Positions 5,894 through 13,949 of a stretch of 13,949 nucleotides of DNA are shown here, piece after piece. The stretch comes from Pirellulales bacterium (GTDB lineage: Bacteria; Planctomycetota; Planctomycetia; Pirellulales; Thermoguttaceae): the NCBI GenBank assembly GCA_030607895.1, contig JAUWJC010000039.1:1-13949 (forward strand), in the 5' to 3' direction. Under the pieces are notes generated by a model that saw only the letters and a program-made list of their open reading frames with translations, searched no databases and was not told the DNA's origin. A program made the position numbers and the translations under genes. The stretch's first letter is position 1. Each line of letters starts with the position of its first letter.

Positions 5894-7633
5894 ATGGCTA
5901 AGCACTGGCCCTTGGCGGCGGCACTTACCGTCCTGTACCTGGCCGTGGCCGCCTGCTGGATGATTTCGTTGAAGCGAAACGAGGGCCGTTTGGTCTACGC
6001 CCTGGACGACGCATATATTCACATGGCAATAGCCAAGAACATCGCGACGCACGGAGTATGGGGAGTTACCCGGCACGGGTTCTCCTCGGCCTCGTCGTCG
6101 ATTTTGTGGCCCGCGCTGATTGCGCTGGCGTACCTGGCGTTTGGAGTAAACGTTATCACTCCGCTGCTGTTAAACATTCTGGCTGCAACCGGGCTGGTGG
6201 TGGCCGGCTATGTCTTGCTGAGCCGGCAGGGTTTTCCAGCCCGATGGTGCTTCGTCGGATTGTTGGCCCTTACGCTGTGCGCGCCGTTGCCTTTCCTTGT
6301 GATTACGGGACTCGAACACTCGCTGCACATTTCGCTGGCCGTGTTGTTCTTTTTTCTAGCGGCACGGTTCGTGGCGGAAGAGAAGCCTGCGGGCCAGTCG
6401 ACATTCGCCGTGCAAGGGATGCTTTGCGTGGTGCTGGCCGTGTTGCTTGCGGCAACCCGGTTCGAGGGCCTGTTCATGATCGCCGCCGCGTGCGGTCTGC
6501 TATTGATCCGCAGGCGTGTTCGAGATGCCGTGGTGTTGGGTGGTTTCGGTGTCCTGCCAGTGGTGGTTTATGGGCTGGTATCGTTGTCGCGTGGGTGGTA
6601 CTTTCTGCCCAATAGCGTGTGGTTGAAAGGGCGCAGACCGTCGTTCGGCTCTTTTTCCGGGATAGTCGATTCGCTGGGGAACACGGCCTACAAGGCAATG
6701 TTCGCCCAGCCCGAGATGACCGTAATCGTGGTCGGGGCGCTGGTCGTGTTGGTCCTCCTCTATCGCAAGGATTCCCGCGATTGGCCGAAAAAGGGACCAG
6801 GTTTAATTTGCCGGAACGGCCCGGAGGGTGCTTCGCACAAATTAAACCTGGTCCCTTTTTCGGCTTGGAGCGTCGACAAGGCCATGATGTGGCTGTTGGT
6901 GACGACGACCCTGTTGCACCTGCAGTTTGCCCGAACGGGCGGCTTCTTCCGCTACGAGGCCTACCTGGTGGCTTGTGCGATACTCGGCATCCCGGCGGTT
7001 GTTTACGGGCAGTTCATCAAGGATTCGCGGCCGAAAAAGGGACCAAGTCTAATTTGCCCCAACGACCCGGCTTCGCGCAAATTAAACCTGGTCCCTTTTT
7101 TGGCGGTCGGGTTGATCGGTCTGATTGCCCTGCTGCCGTTTGGCAGGCGGTGCGCCGCCTCATTGATGCTCGCTCCCCGCGCAACACACAACATCTACGA
7201 GCAGCAATACCGGATGGCGTCTTTTTTGCAGCAGTATTACAGCGGCCGGGCCGTTGCCGCAAACGATATTGGAGCCATAAGTTACTACGCGGATATTGAT
7301 CTGCTCGATCTGGCCGGGCTTGCCGACATGGACGTCGCCCGAGCGCGGCTGGATGGAACCTACGGGGCGGAACTTATCGGTTCGCTGGCCAAAGCACGCG
7401 GCGTGAAGATCGCGGTGATCCACGACCGTTGGTTTTCCGAGCATGTCGGGCTTCCACCCGCGTGGCGGAAGGTTGGCCAGTGGGAGATATCCGACAATGC
7501 CGTCTGCGCCGATTCGATTGTTTCGTTTTTCGCCGTCAATCCGGCAGAGAAGGATGCCCTGTCCAAACACCTTGCCGAGTACTCCGCCCGCGGCACCTAT
7601 TACCCGCGGCTTTCCGCAATAGAAACTCGATAG
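5894..7633 (+). CDS. Multi-span GT-C-like membrane glycosyltransferase with two in-frame palindromic insertions
   Basis: The protein is 579 residues with about ten or more hydrophobic segments, the first at 7-25. The loop after it has YALDDAYIHMAIAKN (35-49). The paired acids D38-D39 match the acidic motif in the first outer loop of GT-C enzymes, which use polyprenyl-phosphate sugars. Substrate and product are unknown. A soluble C-terminal part follows the last helices. Residues about 297-324 and 379-404 are encoded by two copies of a palindromic element and read PKKGPGLIC...KLNLVPF and PKKGPSLIC...KLNLVPF. Both lie in hydrophilic loops between helices, and the frame stays open. The ATG follows gaagga at short spacing, seven bases after the GT4 stop. 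GT-C membership rests on topology and the DD motif, so it is less certain than the other enzyme calls. Confidence 0.75.
   Translation: MAKHWPLAAALTVLYLAVAACWMISLKRNEGRLVYALDDAYIHMAIAKNIATHGVWGVTRHGFSSASSSILWPALIALAYLAFGVNVITPLLLNILAATGLVVAGYVLLSRQGFPARWCFVGLLALTLCAPLPFLVITGLEHSLHISLAVLFFFLAARFVAEEKPAGQSTFAVQGMLCVVLAVLLAATRFEGLFMIAAACGLLLIRRRVRDAVVLGGFGVLPVVVYGLVSLSRGWYFLPNSVWLKGRRPSFGSFSGIVDSLGNTAYKAMFAQPEMTVIVVGALVVLVLLYRKDSRDWPKKGPGLICRNGPEGASHKLNLVPFSAWSVDKAMMWLLVTTTLLHLQFARTGGFFRYEAYLVACAILGIPAVVYGQFIKDSRPKKGPSLICPNDPASRKLNLVPFLAVGLIGLIALLPFGRRCAASLMLAPRATHNIYEQQYRMASFLQQYYSGRAVAANDIGAISYYADIDLLDLAGLADMDVARARLDGTYGAELIGSLAKARGVKIAVIHDRWFSEHVGLPPAWRKVGQWEISDNAVCADSIVSFFAVNPAEKDALSKHLAEYSARGTYYPRLSAIETR
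6784..6864. repeat. In-gene palindromic element, copy 1 (perfect 27-base arms)
   Basis: Arms 6784-6810 (starting gccgaaaaagggaccagg) and 6838-6864 are perfectly complementary over 27 bases around a 27-base centre. The total of 81 bases is a multiple of three. It is read through in frame by the surrounding membrane-protein gene. The same arm sequence recurs at 7030-7104, and a diverged core is at 554-568. The transcript could form a very stable stem ending in a U-run within the coding region. Confidence 0.95.
7030..7104. repeat. In-gene palindromic element, copy 2 (27-base arms, three mismatches)
   Basis: Arms 7030-7056 and 7078-7104 pair over 27 bases with three mismatches. The 21-base centre is six bases shorter than in copy 1, so the total of 75 is again a multiple of three. 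It begins 246 bases after copy 1, exactly 82 codons, so both copies are read in the same phase and give related peptides. The bases just before both copies share aaggattc, which may belong to the element, mark a target preference, or be chance. Confidence 0.95.
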
Positions 7634-7770
7634 CACAAGACAACTTGCAATGCCGAGATTGCCTGGGCCCTGCGGGCTGTGCGTACGTGGAAGAGCAGCA
7701 CTCCAGGGATACCCGGCTGGAGCAGTTTGAAATGCTGTTGGAACTAACTCACGAAAGGGAGCATGGCTGA
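7634..7770 (+). other. Intergenic gap with a possible gene remnant
   Basis: This 137-base gap interrupts the otherwise tight spacing. An open frame running out of the previous gene's shadow ends with 30 codons (7678-7767), translating as CAYVEEQHSRDTRLEQFEML followed by LELTHEREHG, with TGA at 7768-7770 directly touching the next ATG. The Glu/Leu-rich helix-like composition is more protein-like than a random frame, but no start codon or family is evident. It may be the tail of a gene lost when the neighbouring lower-GC gene arrived. A purine-rich gaaaggga (7753-7760) probably serves the next gene. Confidence 0.35.
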
Positions 7771-9396
7771 ATGACTCGCACCAACTCAACTAGGCTATGC
7801 ATCCGAGGCTTCCTATTATTCTGCGTCGTGATTGGTGCAATCGGACTGAGGGTACATTATGGCAGACCGCTGTGTGAGCCGGATGAATTCTCGTACATAG
7901 CGGCAGCTCAAGACGCCAACGACAATGGCTGGGGTAACCACGCTGCAAGCATAGCGAACATCTACACGAACCGGTTCTCGCTTACGTTGCCAGTCGCTTT
8001 GTTCATGAAAATCTTTGGTGTTACGGAGCAGGCTGTTGTGGCATGTTGCCTGCTCTTCTCCGTCTCGACAATCGTCTGCACATTCCTGCTGGGCATGGTT
8101 ATCCACAGCTATCGAGTAGGTCTCATTTCCGCAGTGATCGTTTCGCTGATTCCCCAAGATATTTGGTATTCTCTGGTCGTGAGTCCAGATAACTTCATTC
8201 CGTTTTACATTGGCGTATCATTGCTTTGCTTCGCGACCGCACTGCGGTGGCCGGGGAGCCGAGTGAGGGAATACTCGCTTTACGTGGCCTCCGGTCTTTT
8301 TGCCTTCTTTGCATTCGAGGCACGTGCCACATCAGGCATCGTGTTGCTTCCACTCGTGGCAACGGCCCTTTGTTCAAGAAAACGCAACCCACGGGCCGTT
8401 CTTGTTCCAAGCGTTACGTTTTTCGGAGCACTTGCCTCATTATGGAGTCTTCTATTTGCTCTCTCCGGTGATTTTCTCTTGCAATATCGGTTGCTTGTTC
8501 ACGATGCGGTTGGAACACGATGGACTGCTACGGGGAAGCTGTTCGAGCATACTCTGAATACGATGCCGGTCTTGAAAGTCTTTGGAGATTTTCCGGGTTT
8601 TCTTGCCGAGATGAGCACACTCGACGTTTGGAGAATATGGCCGCAGTTCTTGAACTTCAATGTGGGCCTTCTTTTCTACCTCGCATGGCCTGCTTTCGCG
8701 TTCTGTTTATGGATGGCAATCAAGCGAGACGACCGGTACTGGCTTCCAGTCTTGTCGTTTGGATTGATGTATCTCTTCTTTGAATTCGCATCAACGAGTT
8801 TCACAAGTTATCAGCCGATCTGGAAGTACGACAGATTCTTGACTATTTGCAGTGTTCCCTCGGCCATACTTATTGCCATGATGATTGAGAATATCGGCAA
8901 GGCCGACTGGTGCGGTTTGTCGGGCAATTGGCGTTGGGGACTTGCCTTTACGCTGGTTGGTTTATATACAGCAGTTTCATGTCTGTTTCTGTGGTTCGTC
9001 TACTGGTCACCTCTGTTCGAGGACGTTGATGTGTATCGCCAGACCGTGCAGAAGCTGAAGCATATGGATTCGCGCCCTGTATATGTTACCCATTGGCCAT
9101 GGTCGCTTAGAGGGGGAGTCTTTGCGCGTTTTCGACCGAAGGAAGATATGGAATTCAAGTCGCTTAAGAACGTGCCCGTTAAATCGATTCGTCGATCCGT
9201 AGTGATCTTGGACAAGTCCTTTTTTGAAGAATTTGGCGAATACCAGATATCTTGGGACGATTTTGATCCGGCGTTAAAGCGAATCCCGGAAAAGATTCCA
9301 GCCGGGTGGAAGCTGCTATTCACGAAACACCGACCCCGACCGTTTGATGATCCAACCAAAACGACAGAGGTTTTCGTGCTGGAAGTGGAGGAGTGA
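7771..9396 (+). CDS. GT-C-like membrane glycosyltransferase (GT39/ArnT-like), lower GC
   Basis: The protein is 541 residues with about ten predicted membrane spans and a soluble C-terminal domain from roughly residue 420. The outer loop after helix 1 has CEPDEFSYIAAAQD (35-48), an acidic motif in the place expected for protein O-mannosyltransferase/ArnT-like enzymes. It probably transfers a sugar from a polyprenyl-phosphate donor; the acceptor is unknown. The ATG at 7771 lies about ten bases after gaaaggga. Base composition differs from the neighbours: hand counts of 60-base lines give 47% G+C at 7801 and 40% at 9181, against 63% at 10561. Codon choice is visibly more AT-tolerant. This suggests recent acquisition or replacement, a common pattern for glycan-specificity genes. 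Confidence 0.75.
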   Translation: MTRTNSTRLCIRGFLLFCVVIGAIGLRVHYGRPLCEPDEFSYIAAAQDANDNGWGNHAASIANIYTNRFSLTLPVALFMKIFGVTEQAVVACCLLFSVSTIVCTFLLGMVIHSYRVGLISAVIVSLIPQDIWYSLVVSPDNFIPFYIGVSLLCFATALRWPGSRVREYSLYVASGLFAFFAFEARATSGIVLLPLVATALCSRKRNPRAVLVPSVTFFGALASLWSLLFALSGDFLLQYRLLVHDAVGTRWTATGKLFEHTLNTMPVLKVFGDFPGFLAEMSTLDVWRIWPQFLNFNVGLLFYLAWPAFAFCLWMAIKRDDRYWLPVLSFGLMYLFFEFASTSFTSYQPIWKYDRFLTICSVPSAILIAMMIENIGKADWCGLSGNWRWGLAFTLVGLYTAVSCLFLWFVYWSPLFEDVDVYRQTVQKLKHMDSRPVYVTHWPWSLRGGVFARFRPKEDMEFKSLKNVPVKSIRRSVVILDKSFFEEFGEYQISWDDFDPALKRIPEKIPAGWKLLFTKHRPRPFDDPTKTTEVFVLEVEE

Positions 9397-9447
9397 GCGA
9401 TGGTTTCAAACAGTAGACGTCCAGTTCTTCGATAGGTCTTGATAGCC

Positions 9448-10308
9448 ATGCACGGTACACCTTCACGTACACCCGAATCCCACGCAACGCCAAACGTTTG
9501 TCCGCTTTGCGGCGGACCGTCGGAGGGGTCAATCGAACCTTCGCCGGAACTGGTCCAAGAGTTGCTTGGTGAAGGGACCGCCCGGCGGCTGGGGCTTTAT
9601 CCCATCCCACCCGACTTGCGGCTTTCCATCGTGATCCCCATCTTCGACGAGAAGGACACGGTCGAGGAGATCGTTCGCCGTGTTCGGGCGGTACCCATCG
9701 CCAAGGAGTTGATCCTGGTCGACGACGGCAGCACCGACGGCACGCGAGCGGTCCTCGCCCAAATGGAAGGCGACGACGACCTGAAGATCATCTACCACGA
9801 GAAGAACCGGGGGAAAGGCGCTTCGCTTCGGACCGGTTTCGAGCACGTATCGGGTGATATCGTCATCGTTCAGGACGCCGACCTGGAATACGACCCGGCC
9901 CAGTATCCGCTGTTGATTCAGCCGATCGTCGAGGGCGAGGCCGACGTGGTGTTCGGCTCCCGGTTTGCCGCCGGCGGATCGCACCGGGTGCTTTACTTCT
10001 GGCACTCGATTGCCAACCGGATGCTGACCACGCTGTCGAATATGCTCACCGACTTGAACCTGACCGACATGGAAACCTGTTACAAGGTATTCCGCCGCGA
10101 GGTAATCGAGACCATAACCCCCACGCTGAAGCAGACCCGTTTCGGGATCGAGCCGGAACTGACCGCCAAGGTGGCGCGGCGAAAATACCGTGTTTTCGAG
10201 ATGGGTATTACCTACTCAGGCCGAACGTACGAAGCCGGTAAGAAAATCGGCCTTCGCGACGCCTTCAAGGCATTGTGGTGCATCCTGCGATACGCCAGGT
10301 GGGATTGA
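9448..10308 (+). CDS. GT2 glycosyltransferase, polyprenyl-phosphate sugar synthase-like (DPM1/DPG-like)
   Basis: The protein is 286 residues from ATG 9448; TTG 9439 is in frame but less likely. The GT-A fold starts at LSIVIPIFDEKDTVEE (59-74). It has VDDGSTDGT (91-99) for nucleotide binding, QDADLEYDP (142-150) with the metal-binding DxD, then GSRF and the conserved LTDMETCYKVFRRE. These are typical of enzymes making polyprenyl-phosphate mannose or glucose. No C-terminal membrane helices are present. The N-terminal extension of about 57 residues contains a CPLCGG knuckle with only one Cys pair, so a full zinc ribbon is not shown. It is a close paralog of the GT2 half of the next gene, which starts two bases after its stop. 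Confidence 0.88.
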   Translation: MHGTPSRTPESHATPNVCPLCGGPSEGSIEPSPELVQELLGEGTARRLGLYPIPPDLRLSIVIPIFDEKDTVEEIVRRVRAVPIAKELILVDDGSTDGTRAVLAQMEGDDDLKIIYHEKNRGKGASLRTGFEHVSGDIVIVQDADLEYDPAQYPLLIQPIVEGEADVVFGSRFAAGGSHRVLYFWHSIANRMLTTLSNMLTDLNLTDMETCYKVFRREVIETITPTLKQTRFGIEPELTAKVARRKYRVFEMGITYSGRTYEAGKKIGLRDAFKALWCILRYARWD

Positions 10309-10310
10309 TC

Positions 10311-11912
<1,602 letters not shown>

Positions 11913-11990
11913 GAAATGTATGCGGGCAAGACAACACGGTGAGATGGCGTGGAAAGAGCATCCGATTGACAACAAACTCTGAATCCAGGT

Positions 11991-11996
11991 AAGGAG
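11991..11996 (+). promoter_or_regulatory. Strong ribosome binding site for the third GT2 gene
   Basis: aaggag lies eight bases before ATG 12005. It is the clearest Shine-Dalgarno in the window and fixes that start. The 92-base gap before it contains only very short frames. Confidence 0.8.
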
Positions 11997-12004
11997 AAGC
12001 TTCA

Positions 12005-13222
12005 ATGCCTCCAGAACCTCCGGCAACGCGGGATGGAGACCGGGCAGATAACACGGACTGCGGCGAAGAACTCGAACTGTCGGTTGTCATGCCCTGCCTG
12101 AACGAAGCCGATACTCTGGCCCGTTGTATCGAAAAGGCCCAGCGGGCCATGCGCGAGCATGGAATTCGTGGTGAAGTCATCATGGCCGACAACGGCAGCA
12201 CGGACGGTTCACCGCAAATCGCCGAAAAGCTCGGTGCCAGGGTCGTCCATGTGAAAGAAAAGGGATACGGCAGCGCGTTGATGGGTGGAATTGAGGCGGC
12301 CCACGGGAAGTACGTCATTATGGGTGATGCGGACGACAGCTACGACTTCTTGGAGATCGCTCGGTTTGTCGACAAGCTTCGCGAGGGATACGAACTGGTC
12401 CAGGGATGTCGTTTTCCATCCGGAGGCGGCACGATTATGCCCGGTGCGATGCCCCTGCTTCACCGCTGGTGGGGCAACCCCATGTTCTCCGCAATGGTCC
12501 GACGGATGTTTTGGGCCCCAATCAACGACGTGTACTGTGGGTTGCGAGGGTTCTCGAAGCGCTTGTACGATGATCTTGATCTCCGCTGTACGGGGATGGA
12601 ATTCGCCACTGAAATGATCATCAAGAGCAGCTTGTACGGCAAGAACATCGCTGAGGTGCCGATCACACTGCACCCGGACGGCCGAGTATCGCACGCCCCG
12701 CACTTGAAAACGTTCCGTGACGGCTGGCGTACGCTCCGATTCTTCTTGCTGTTCAGCCCCAAGTGGCTGTTTTTGATTCCCGGTTTCCTGCTGTTGCTGT
12801 TCGGCCTGATTGCGTACGGACTGGCCATGCCGGGCTACAAGGTGCTTGGAGCGACGCTGGATGCACATACGCTTCTGTTCGCCAGCCTGGCCATCCTGAT
12901 GGGCTACCAGGCCGTGGCGTTCGCGGTCTTCGCAAAGGTGTTTGCCATCGGAGAGCGCCTGCTACCGGCGGATCCCCGGCTGAATCGCCTTTTCAAGATC
13001 GTGACCCTGGAGCGGGCCCTGATGATCGGAGCCGCCATGCTGGTTTCGGGCCTGGTGCTCTTGGCCAGCGCAGTTTGCCAGTGGTGGCAAGTCGGTTTTG
13101 GCAACCTGGACTACGCCCACACGATGCGCTGGGTAATTCCCGGCGTCACCCTCTCAGCCCTGGGGTTTCAAACCGTTCTCTCGGGCTTCTTCATAAGTAT
13201 CCTTCACATGCGCCGCAAATGA
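12005..13222 (+). CDS. GT2 glycosyltransferase with C-terminal membrane domain
   Basis: The protein is 405 residues. The GT-A domain begins ELSVVMPCLNEADTLARCIE (24-43), with ADNGSTDGS (61-69) and the metal-binding GDADDSYDF (107-115). It then has PINDVYCGLRGFSK and the FATEMI stretch typical of dolichol-phosphate-glucose synthase-like proteins. About four membrane helices follow (near 254-275, 288-314, 336-355 and 374-400), anchoring the enzyme. It probably forms a polyprenyl-phosphate sugar from a nucleotide sugar on the cytoplasmic side, supplying GT-C partners. It is more distant from the two preceding GT2 domains than they are from each other. The start is supported by a strong aaggag. 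Confidence 0.9.
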   Translation: MPPEPPATRDGDRADNTDCGEELELSVVMPCLNEADTLARCIEKAQRAMREHGIRGEVIMADNGSTDGSPQIAEKLGARVVHVKEKGYGSALMGGIEAAHGKYVIMGDADDSYDFLEIARFVDKLREGYELVQGCRFPSGGGTIMPGAMPLLHRWWGNPMFSAMVRRMFWAPINDVYCGLRGFSKRLYDDLDLRCTGMEFATEMIIKSSLYGKNIAEVPITLHPDGRVSHAPHLKTFRDGWRTLRFFLLFSPKWLFLIPGFLLLLFGLIAYGLAMPGYKVLGATLDAHTLLFASLAILMGYQAVAFAVFAKVFAIGERLLPADPRLNRLFKIVTLERALMIGAAMLVSGLVLLASAVCQWWQVGFGNLDYAHTMRWVIPGVTLSALGFQTVLSGFFISILHMRRK

Positions 13223-13251
13223 ACTGTCTCACGAAATCCAAGTAGCCAAAT

Positions 13252-13949
13252 ATGTCTTTTCACACACCGATTCCAAGAGCGATTCTCGTTGTAGTCCTGG
13301 CATGTCTGGGCATCAACTTGGGTATCGGTGTCTTGATCGCCGTCAATCGGCCGGCCTACCTGGAAGATTATCGGCTTTCGTCAAACCCGGACGGCCGACA
13401 TTATGTACTGCTTGGCCGGAATCTGCTCCTTCATGGTCATTACTCCCGTTGCCAGCAGCCACCCTATCTGCCCGACATGATGCGAACTCCGGTCTACCCA
13501 CTGTTTGCAGGTGGACTAGACATCGTGGGCGGGGCTGGGGCCATCTACTTGGTGCAAGCTGTCCTGCACGCCGCCAGTTGTCTGCTTCTGTTCCTGTTGG
13601 TCCGGGCTGTTTTCGGCGAAAAGCCGGCATTCTGGGCAGCCGTGCTACTGGGGACCGACTTGATGCTGGCAACCTACAATTTCCAGCCGATGTCCGAATC
13701 GCTCTTTCTTTTCCTCATGATCGGCTCCGCCCTACTCGTCGTTCCCGTGCTAGCGGCGCCGGAAAGCAAGCAGTACCGACGCGGCTGGCGACTCCTCGGG
13801 GGTGGAATTCTCCTCGGTCTGACCATCCTTACTCGACCGGTCGCCTTGTACTTGCCCCTGGCCTGCGCAGTCGGCTGTCTTGGCTTTGGGGTCTATCGAA
13901 GCAAAATCACCTCGGCCGTCTGTGTGGCAGGGTTGCTGCTGCTGGTATC
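13252..13949 (+). CDS. GT-C-like membrane glycosyltransferase (GT39/ArnT-like), partial, cut by window end
   Basis: An open frame from ATG 13252 runs to the last base (232 codons), so the C-terminus is missing. After a first hydrophobic segment (10-30), the outer loop reads SNPDGRHYVLLGRNLLLHGHYS (44-65) and then RTPVYPLFAGGL (79-90). This Asp-containing loop followed by R-x-P-x-Y-P is typical of ArnT/protein-mannosyltransferase-like GT-C proteins. Further spans follow, with SESLFLFLMIGSAL and GLTILTRPVALYLPL, the latter close to the family's helix with a conserved Arg-Pro. It probably uses a lipid-phosphate sugar, perhaps made by the GT2 enzyme just upstream (29-base gap). The Shine-Dalgarno is weak. 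Confidence 0.82.
   Translation, partial: MSFHTPIPRAILVVVLACLGINLGIGVLIAVNRPAYLEDYRLSSNPDGRHYVLLGRNLLLHGHYSRCQQPPYLPDMMRTPVYPLFAGGLDIVGGAGAIYLVQAVLHAASCLLLFLLVRAVFGEKPAFWAAVLLGTDLMLATYNFQPMSESLFLFLMIGSALLVVPVLAAPESKQYRRGWRLLGGGILLGLTILTRPVALYLPLACAVGCLGFGVYRSKITSAVCVAGLLLLV

Noticed and set aside
9448..9620. Zinc-ribbon domain at the N-terminus of the first GT2 protein
   Set aside because: Only one CxxC pair (CPLCGG) is visible, and a complete ribbon needs a second pair of metal ligands.
11966..11996. ttgaca near 11966 as a -35 box before the third GT2 gene
   Set aside because: The -10 position at normal spacing is a poor match and overlaps the ribosome binding site, so transcription could not start usefully there.

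Overview
The window looks like part of a large exopolysaccharide or surface-glycan operon from a GC-rich bacterium. A planctomycete fits best: the coding style, the long hydrophilic N-terminal extensions and the abundant long inverted repeats, some inside genes, all agree. This assignment is inference, because no rRNA or other marker gene is present. Every gene I can support is on the + strand.

Layout. Bases 1-1073 hold no convincing gene but contain two degenerate direct repeats and two inverted-repeat elements. Then follow: a NusG/RfaH/UpxY-like elongation factor (1074-1640); a spacer with a double-hairpin repeat; a polyprenyl-phosphate sugar-1-phosphate transferase with a repetitive tail (about 2027-2908); a spacer with another inverted repeat; a polysaccharide deacetylase of the type tied to XrtA/PEP-CTERM loci (3024-3923); a SAM methyltransferase (3931-4665); a GT4 glycosyltransferase of the XrtA-associated type (4678-5886); a multi-span GT-C-like protein whose reading frame carries two palindromic elements (5894-7633); a second, lower-GC GT-C-like protein (7771-9396); a GT2 polyprenyl-phosphate sugar synthase (9448-10308); a paralogous GT2 fused to a methyltransferase, with a palindromic element in its N-terminal coding region (10311-11912); a third GT2 with a membrane-spanning C-terminus (12005-13222); and a third GT-C-like membrane protein cut by the window end (13252-13949).

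How the genes may work together (inference). The NusG paralog would help RNA polymerase through the long operon. The sugar transferase would load the first sugar phosphate onto undecaprenyl phosphate. The GT4 and other cytoplasmic enzymes would extend the chain. The three GT2 proteins would make polyprenyl-phosphate-linked sugars, and the three GT-C proteins could use these as donors on the outer face of the membrane. The deacetylase and methyltransferases would modify the glycan. No flippase, polymerase, exporter or exosortase is visible, so the locus probably continues beyond this window.

The most unusual signal is a dense population of inverted-repeat elements: at least four sequence types and seven copies in 14 kb. 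Three copies lie inside reading frames. Two related copies, 81 and 75 bases long (both multiples of three), are inserted in the same reading phase of one membrane-protein gene and add similar peptides to two predicted extramembrane loops.
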